Positions 24,201-33,200 of a stretch of DNA of 64,000 bases are shown here, in pieces. The stretch's first letter is position 1, and each line of letters begins with the position of its first letter. This DNA comes from Xanthostigma xanthostigma. Taxonomy: Eukaryota; Arthropoda; Insecta; Raphidioptera; Raphidiidae. Position numbers and translations under genes: made by a program. The stretch covers positions 3,224,001-3,288,000 of the forward strand of contig OY754470.1 in NCBI GenBank assembly GCA_963575645.1, written 5' to 3'. Below the pieces are notes generated by a model. It was given only the letters and a program-made list of their open reading frames with translations. It did not search any database and was not told the DNA's origin.

Positions 24201-27200
24201 TTATGTTCCGTTGTATGCATTCTTGTTTCCTGTAGTTAATGTTGTTTGTTTGTTTCAGATGTATCTCATCCTAAAGGCGATTGGCGTCCAGAGGACATTG
24301 CCAGTGTAGGTGAACTGCTCTTGGATATATCAATTAACTTAGCAAGGACGTAAGTAAATATAAATGTCAGAAGTATATATCAGGTTTCATTACATTTTAA
24401 CACTGACAATAAAACATTGCGAATCAAGTCCTAGAACGTTTCTAGAACTGAACTGATTAGATCATCTGATTTCAGTAATAACTACTTACAGCATCTGACT
24501 TAGATTGAAACGATTAGCTTTGGACTTTTTCGGATAAGCTCACGTAATCGTCTCGTAATATAATTTAAAATAAATTTTAATAAAATTAATAAACAATTTA
24601 AAATATTTATTTTGAATGTTTTATTATTAAATTGTTGTTAACAAGATATCTTAGAATGTACACACAGAAAATTTCTGATATGTTAATGTGATTGGAATTG
24701 ACAAAGTGAAAAATAATCGATTAAACGACACATACAAAAAGAAATTTGGATCGGTAGATCACCAAGTACTCCAGATTCTCCCTGATGTGATTTAAAAGAA
24801 ATATTTCAGCACTTTTTCACAGCTTATTTTTAATACATCCTATTTCAACCTTTTAAAACCTACTGCCTTTTTTCAGACAAAAAACATATTTTTTTCTTTA
24901 TTTCACTGCGTCGTTCAACATGCCAAAACCAAAATTGACACGCGCCGTGACAAAACAAATAGACAAGTACAGTAAATACCCAATTCTAATTATTACCTCT
25001 AAACTACGTACAATGTAATATAAAAGTTTTGAATCGTTACATAGCCCCCCCAGCGGTTCATACGAACAATTTTAGAATAAAGAAATGCATGGAGGATGAA
25101 CCGCTTAAATAAATGAGAATTATGTACTACCTGGAATTTTACGAAGATTTACCACATTGAATAAAATACTAATCTTCGTTTACACGTACTATATAAAATA
25201 TTAAAAAAAAACATAAAAATTTCAAAACAATTAAAAAAAAATTAGTTAATGAATCTTTTCAACTGAAAACAATATAAAATGTTCGAAGAATTTTCAACTA
25301 TAAAAAAAAACAATTGTGTTTATATTTACTGCAAAGTATAAAATAAAGATCTGTGCATTTAGATGTTCAAAGACAAAATTTAACTAAATCATATCACAAT
25401 TTATGCACAGTCATAGCGCGTCATAGTAAAATTTAATTATGAACTATGACTGTCCATAATTCCGCTTTAAATTCTTTATGCACCCGATAAAAATGCACAA
25501 TTACACAAACAATTGACTATCTACTTAGTTACTGTTGTTGCAGGGCTTGTTGATTAGCGTAAAAGGGATTAGGCACTGCTGCGCCCGTATTAGGAGCGAA
25601 GTTTTGAGATTGCATCGTTTGTTGAGCCATCACAAATTGATTCTGAGGCGGCGAAACAAATGTCGATTGGTTTTGAAAAGCTTGCTGCGGTTGCGAGGAA
25701 GCTTGCAAGTTTGTCGGATAAACTGGAACTTGAAATGCTTGTTGCTGAACTTGAAAGCCAGGAATTGCCCCTGTCGGAGCGTAATTTGCTTGAAATGTGG
25801 TTTGTTGCATCGGAGCATTGCCGTATAATGCCAATATGCTATCTTCAGTTAATTTCGTCTCTTCTTTTTCGGTCGAAGTCGGTTGATTAAAGAAACTTTC
25901 TTCTTCGCTTTGAACTTTCGCGTTTTCGACACTGGATTTGTCGTCTTCTTTATCCCAATTTACTTTTGGCAGTGCCGGAGGCAACCATTCTCTGGCGATA
26001 TACTATTTATGTTCATATTTCGCGCGCACAAATGACTCTAAACTAGAATCGTTCTGAGAACGCCAGAAATGGTCGGGCAAATTTGCTTCGTAAACAGCCC
26101 AAACACGACTGTTGCCCATCTGTTGAGATAATATATGTCCATGTATCCAGATTCACTGATTTTACTTTCAAAATATGAACGTCGAGATTTCTATGTATTC
26201 CTGCACAACTTATACATAAAAACATACCTATGTTCCACGATGCCCAACGAGGACCTTTTGTATCGCAATCGACACAATATTTATTATCCTCATCTCTTAA
26301 CCAATCATTTACTTAGTACTTGCTGGTATTTGTCCTGAATTTGTTTAGCACGATCTTTTTTTTTCACTTTTTGTAGTCATTTTAATAACTTAAATTTTAT
26401 AATATATAAACACATCGATTTATAGTTAATTGATTGATATTGATTTAATAATAATTATTGATATTATTATTAAAATGTCCAAAATGTCACTTGGTGTTAG
26501 TCTGGATAATTTCCAAGGTCCAGTCTTTTTTCGGGCGCCAAATGAAACGATTAGCTTTGGACTTTTTCGGATAAGCTCACGTAATCGTCTCGTAATATAA
26601 TTTAAAATAAATTTTAATAAAATTAATAAACAATTTAAAATATTTATTTTGAATGTTTTATTATTAAATTGTTGTTAACAAGATATCTTAGAATGTACAC
26701 ACAGAAAATTTCTGATATGTTAATGTGATTGGAATTGACAAAGATAATCGATTAAACGACACATACAAAAAGAAATTTGGATCGGTAGATCACCAAGTAC
26801 TCCAGATTCTCCCTGATGTGATTTAAAAGAAATATTTCAGCACTTTTTCACAGCTTATTTTTAATACATCCTATTTCAACCTTTTAAAACCTACTGCCTT
26901 TTTTCAGACAAAAAACATATTTTTTTCTTTATTTCACTGCGTCGTTCAACATGCCAAAACCAAAATTGACACGCGCCGTGACAAAACAAATAGACAAGTA
27001 CAGTAAATACCCAATTCTAATTATTACCTCTAAACTACGTACAATGTAATATAAAAGTTTTGAATCGTTACAAGATGCAGTAAGTATCGGTTCCGAGTGT
27101 GCAGCTCTCTGCTGTCATCGGTCCGTTACGCTCGGTTTTGCAGCAAAAGTGTACCAAAATGCACAAAACATTGACTGCGTTCAGCCGATGGTCAGCAGTT

Positions 27201-30200
27201 GATCAAATTTAATTTCGATAATTAAAGTAATTTTTTTATAATATTAATTTCAAGGTACGGACTAAGCTATGAAGATATCGAAAAAGGCTTACCGTTGATA
27301 GATACAAGTAAAACGTTTATCAAAGAAGTTTGTCCACCCTTCTTATCGAATGTAGAATGCCGACCGGGAAAATACCGTCGCTACGACGGACTCTGCACCA
27401 ATTTGGAACATCCAACATGGGGCGCCAGCATGACACCATTCACGAGGTAACTAAACATGAACCTGGAAGCATATTTTAAAATAAAATTTAGAGATATTCA
27501 ATATAGTTTTCGTGAAAAATGGTAAAAGAGGCAAAACGTTGCCAAGGAATTGTAGTGACAAGTTTCAAATTACGGAGTGATTTATTTATTACAGATTGAT
27601 CGGACCATTGTTTGCGGACGGCATGACAGCACCTCGGATTAGCGTGACCGGCAACCAACTGCCGTTGGCGCGTGTCGTATCGCGGACAATCCACCCTGAT
27701 GAAGGCTTCCATGATCACGCCGGCACCGTCATGGTCATCGCCTGGGGTCAACTCATAGACCACGACTTCACTCTAACTGCAACGCCTCTCGGTGCGTACA
27801 CAATAATTCTTTCCATCGATTAACATTTATCTACAGGCACCGAAATTACGTTTTTTTAAGGTCACCGACAGAAAGGATCATAATTTCAATGGATTATTAT
27901 TTAATAAGCAATTGCAAATCCAAACCAGTATATTCTTGAATTAGAATCTCGGAACTGGAGACTTGCAATAGAGAAGGCATTGATTTCAGGCATCCGTATT
28001 TGTCTACCAGGCTCCGAAACTACGTTTTTTTTTAAGGTCACCGACAGAAAGGATCATAATTTCAATGGATTACTATTTAATAATCAATTGCAAATCCAAT
28101 CCAGTATATTCTTGAATTAGAATCTCGGAACTGGAGGCTTGCAATAGAGAAGGCATTGATTTCAGGCATCCGTATTTCAGCTGATTTTGTAATGATTAAG
28201 TAGTTATTTATAGCATTAATATTATTGATGAATTATTTGCATAAATTAATATGATGTATTGTAGTTTATTTTTGCGCAAACTTGATAGAACAATAGTCAT
28301 GCACCACTGCAGTATGATCTAACTTTAAATGATTGATTATTTTATTTTTGATCGATTATGGACAGCTCTCATTGTTTCGTGTTATTAACTCCCACCCACA
28401 ACTATATTTTACACAACCTTGAAAAATTAGAGATGCTTAGAAGTACAGTAAGTTTCACAACTCCCGTAATAATAAATATAATAAAAAAGATACAGAAAAA
28501 AACATACATGATTATGCATACATAAAACAATAAATATTGATTTAATACGCTTAAGATTTTACGGTCTGAAATTTCATTTTAATTATTGAAACCAGGGGCG
28601 GATGGGCTCAACTATTCCGGCCCAGGAACATAACTGTGTCCACCGTTGCTTTATTTGTCAGTTTCACATTTTTTTTTCAAGCACAGGATTGTTTGTTTTT
28701 TAATCCGAAGATGAGAAAAAGATGCAATAAAATAAGAGAACACAATTTTAATAATTTTTTTTGTTTACAGATCCGTTCAATAGAAATGATCCCGAAGAAT
28801 GTTGTCACCGACCACCGCATCTAAAGAATCCGTATTGTAACGAAATCATCATTCCAGAAGACGACTACTTTTTCAGATTATTCCATGTGAATTGCATGGA
28901 CTTTGTCAGAGCTTTCCCGTCACCGCGTCCTGGCTGTAGATTAGGTAATTATTGGCTTGTGATCAAGTTGGGTGCACTTATTCCATAATAAATATTTTGT
29001 ATATATATTTCTTTGTATGTTTGTCTTAAGGGGAGCAAACCCTCTAGACGCTCGAAAATGAGTATTATTTTATTAATTTTTTTAAAGCTGATATGATAAT
29101 CGCATCATTTTAAAATTTGGACATCATTTTATTACAGCTTTAAATTTGGAAAAAAACATTTTTTTTATAAAACAAAATGGTGGCTCTGTAAGGTGTTTCG
29201 TATAGGTACCTACAGTTACACGTTATATAGATATATATACAATAAGGACCTACCGATACAATGTAAAAGTATCCGCTCTTTTAAAGCAGATACCCTTACA
29301 TCTATATAGATTTAGATACCAATACAATAAAGATATCTGCTTTAAGTTTTAAGCGCATACTCTATCATATTCTATCGGTATATAGATAAGGATATCCGCT
29401 TTAAATTTAAAGCGGATAGGTAACCAGAATCTATGAGGTTTTAAACTTTATTTTAGGTTCAATGATATATTAATTTTTCTCGACCTAAATTATCTTTTAA
29501 TGTTATCTTTAATTGTCAAATACAATGTTATTTAATAAATAATGAAATTATAGTAGAATTTATTGTAAGAACATAAAAAACGAGAAAATCTTAACGATTT
29601 TTTAACTATTTTTCAGGTTCCAGAATACCTTTCAATACTTTGACTGGGATTCTCGATGCAAACACAGTTTATGGTGTAACTGAAAAATTCGCAAGGTACT
29701 TCATATTATATTATTATTAATATTATAAATGCGAATGTAAGTTTGTTTGTTACGCTTTCACGCAAAAACTACTTAACCGATCATCATGAAACTTTGCACA
29801 TACACTCTTGAAGGTATTAGAAGTAACATAGGATACTTTTTATTAAAAAAAAATAAAAAATTTTTACGAAAAATAAGAAAATTGTTTGTCAAAATATGTG
29901 CAATACCTCAACCCCTGATATGCATGTCAAAAGTCGATTTCCATCTCAATCGCGGGCGTAGCCGCGGGTAGCGGCTAGTACATAATAAAAAATATCGACC
30001 TTGTAATTTATATTGTGCTTTTAATCATCATTTTGATAAATGATAAGTAATTCTTGTCTTGTCTCATATAAATTCTATGATAATATAAATTTTTAATAAT
30101 TACTTGTAAGGGTGCAAAAAGCAACCTTTTTGTATTGATTTTTTTTTTGTATTATTCGAGATACGGAGACACTAAATTTTTCGATAGATTGCTAATGAAT

Positions 30201-33200
30201 TAAATCAATCATTTCAGAAAATTGAGAAGTGGTTACGGCGGTTTATTAAGAATGAATCCAGTATTTGCGGAATACGGTTTGAAAGACCTTTTGCCGTTGA
30301 AACTCGACATTCCAGACGAAGGATGTACTCGTCCGAACGCTTCTATGTACTGTTTCGAGGCAGGCGAAATTCGAGTCAACGAACAGCTGGTTCTTACGTG
30401 CATGCACACCCTTCTGGCCCGAGAACACAACCGTCTCGCCAAGGGATTGGCCCAAGTGAACCCGCACTGGGACGATGAAACACTCTTCCAAGAGGCAAGG
30501 AGAATCAACATCGCCCAAGTGCAGCACATCACTTACAACGAATTTCTGCCTATTCTGTTGGGTAAGGACGTTATGGAGAAATTTGGACTTTTACTTCAGA
30601 AAAATGTAAGTACCCAAATAAAACAATACTTCTCCTTTGAATGTATCCTTGGCTGATCCTATTTTCACCACGTAGGTAAATCACTAATAACGATTATCTA
30701 GTGTCGTTAATTTAAACGGTTCATTTTTATTATTTAAGGGTTATTGGGACGGATACGATCCAACAGTAAATCCCAACGTTATCGATGCTTTTGCTGCCGC
30801 CGCTTACCGTTTCGGACATTCTTTGTTGCCGACAGCCATTGAAAGATGGAGTAAAGCTCACAAATTCATAGGTTTGTATTTTATCTAATAATTATTATAA
30901 TAGTAAAAGCCGGATAGTTGCCCCACTTTTCAAAGAAGCTCTATTATTAAAAAATATGTACTTACTAAGAATAATGCAACACGTATATCAAAACATAGGT
31001 CTTTTATCATTCATGGTAGCCTATTTTTGAAAACATAATTAATATTAGTTTTGAGTAAATTCTGTTTTATTTGACCTCTCAAAAAGGGATAGTTGCCTAC
31101 TGTGGCGGATAGTAGCCTAACATTAAAAATGCTTCGAGGGATACTTGCCTCGTGCGGGGATAGAGGCCTCACTATGATTTTTTAGATAGAAACAAATTTA
31201 GGTATATATCAATTTAAGTAATCAGTCTTTGTTTTTTACTGAGATCCTTTGTTATGTACTAAAAATACAACAAAAATAGCATCCACAGTCCGAAGTCAGG
31301 GTTTTCAACTTTCCACATCTCATGCAATGATTTTTGAATGTTGTACAAGTCATGCAACCACATTTGACTCATCTCACATTGAATCCAATCTGATTTCGAT
31401 TTTGTAAAATTGTAATTCTCAAAATATTCTGCGCAATAATCATCAATTGAAACTTTTTCATTCGTATTTTATATTTTTTAATTAGCGTTTTTCTTTTAAT
31501 ACTATCTTTTCAGTGTCTCTTATCGATTTTTTGTCCTTTTTACTTTTGATTGGTAGTCGCTTGGTGGCTTTGTCTTTACACGGTTTTGAACTTATAACAT
31601 TTTCCTAATTTTCACTGTCAGAACTCTTAATTTCTATTCTTCTCTTCCTTAAAAAAGTCAATAGGGCGACTATCCTTTGTGATACGGATACTTGCCCTTC
31701 TTATTTGCGAAATAAATAAAAACTATTCAACAAGAAAACGTAATAAACAGTGTAATTTAAACTCTGATGAATGCAAAGAAACAAAAAGTTGACTGAAACC
31801 GCAATCAATAAAAAAAATATTTAATAGAAATTACTTACCAATATAATTTCGACGCCTGTCAAAGGTTCGTCGCGGAAGATGTTTGCTCACACGGACAAAA
31901 CGCATGCGTCTACTCCGATGGCTTATATGGCACTGAGGCCCACGGGAGGGGCACTTCAAAGTATAGTAAAGCGCAAACCCCATCAACATCTCTAACATAG
32001 TGTATTAAAAATCGAGGCATGTATCCCACTGAGGCAACTATCCGGCTTTTACCCTATAGTTTACGAAAAAAGTGTCAGGCGATTTTCTTTGATCTATTGA
32101 TATGCTATTAAAAACAGCATGTTTTCACCTGTCACAGGTGTGACATCTATTATAATAGGTACATAAAAACACGCGCGTATTCGAAAGCAACGCTGTGTCA
32201 AAATTTCAAAGCAATCGGTGAAGAACTTTCGGAGATTGAAGATTTTAACATTTACATTTTTATTTATTATAGATTTATAAATTTTCTTTTTCAGCATCGA
32301 AACGTTTGTCGGATTTAATTCGACGACCGTACGATTTATACCGTGCCGGTGTTTTCGATGAATACTTCATGGGTCTGATGAATCAAGTAGCGCAGGCCAT
32401 GGACGACTCGATCACACAGGAAGTAACGAACCATTTGTTCAAGAAGATTGGTGCAAGACACGGGATGGATTTGGTATCTTTCAATATGCAAAGAGGACGC
32501 GAGTTCGGTCTGCCGGGCTATATGGAGTTCCGCAAGTTCTGCGGTTTGCCAGGAGCGAACACATTCGAAGAATTGTTCGGTTCGATGCCAAACGAAACTA
32601 TCAGAAGATATTCTTCAATATTTGAGTGAGTTAACCATTGATCAATTCAATATTAACAACAGATAGACACAAGAGTTTTGTGATCCTGATTTGGAATGGA
32701 TTTTCCTTGATATTTTTTCTAAAGGCGTGCCAAAGTCATTTCTTCAAAAAAAAACAATATTTATTTTGATTTTTATCAGTTTTATAGTTATTTTTGTGCT
32801 TTGGAGTCGTATTGTTACACTTATATCATTAAATCTAGAATCTAGACGCATGTTTACAATTGTAAAACTTGTTCAAAAATACAAAGTTTGCTAGAAATTG
32901 AAATTAAGAATTATTATGCAGTATTTACATTTTCTTAAATTGCGCACAAAAATGGAAGTAAAAGTTTGTATTGTCAGCGACAGTTGCGTTATTTGGATGG
33001 GAAATCCTGTTTGTAAAATATCAACATTATATCGTAAATATTACGCCTATTTAAAAACCCTAAAGGCATTATAAAAATGACAGCTCAGTATTGAAAATGT
33101 ATATCGCTCAGAGCAGATTGTTTCCATCAATAAGTTTTGCTGTATCGATATAAGAACTTACTAACAATATTACATTTTTTTCAGACATCCGAGTGACGTA

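Larger units (their letters stand above)
13698..24258. other. Peroxidase intron 3 (10.6 kb), repeat-filled
   Basis: No additional exon is supported. Identified contents are listed separately: Helitron-like 14221-14550, twin hairpins 15850-15929, repeats 16430-16695, 16993-17160, 21390-21720, 22015-22100 and 23570-23990, foldbacks 18353-18492 and 22481-22727, MITEs 19651-20050 and 20464-20728. The remainder is A+T-rich and unassigned. Confidence 0.5.
24506..27072 (-). mobile_element. Non-autonomous LTR retrotransposon carrying a host ArfGAP cDNA
   Basis: Two direct LTRs with TG...CA ends flank 1.5 kb of internal sequence. The duplication AGAT is present on both sides (24502-24505 and 27073-27076). 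On the - strand the order is LTR, TGGCGCCC primer site, leader, ArfGAP-like retrocopy, its apparent 3' UTR, purine tract GGGGGGG, LTR. No gag, protease, reverse transcriptase, integrase or envelope frame is present, so it must have moved with enzymes from elsewhere. The LTRs differ only by a 6-bp indel as far as I can compare, implying a recent insertion. It sits antisense in the intron between peroxidase exons 4 and 5, well away from both splice sites. Confidence 0.88.

Noticed and set aside
25535..25890. + strand frames of 97 and 76 aa
   Set aside because: Shadows of the ArfGAP copy, which is coded on the - strand.
24506..27072. Endogenous retrovirus with envelope
   Set aside because: No gag, pol or env frame of any length; the only long frame is the host-derived ArfGAP tail.
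30233..30532. - strand frames of 99 and 93 aa
   Set aside because: Antisense shadows of peroxidase exon 9.
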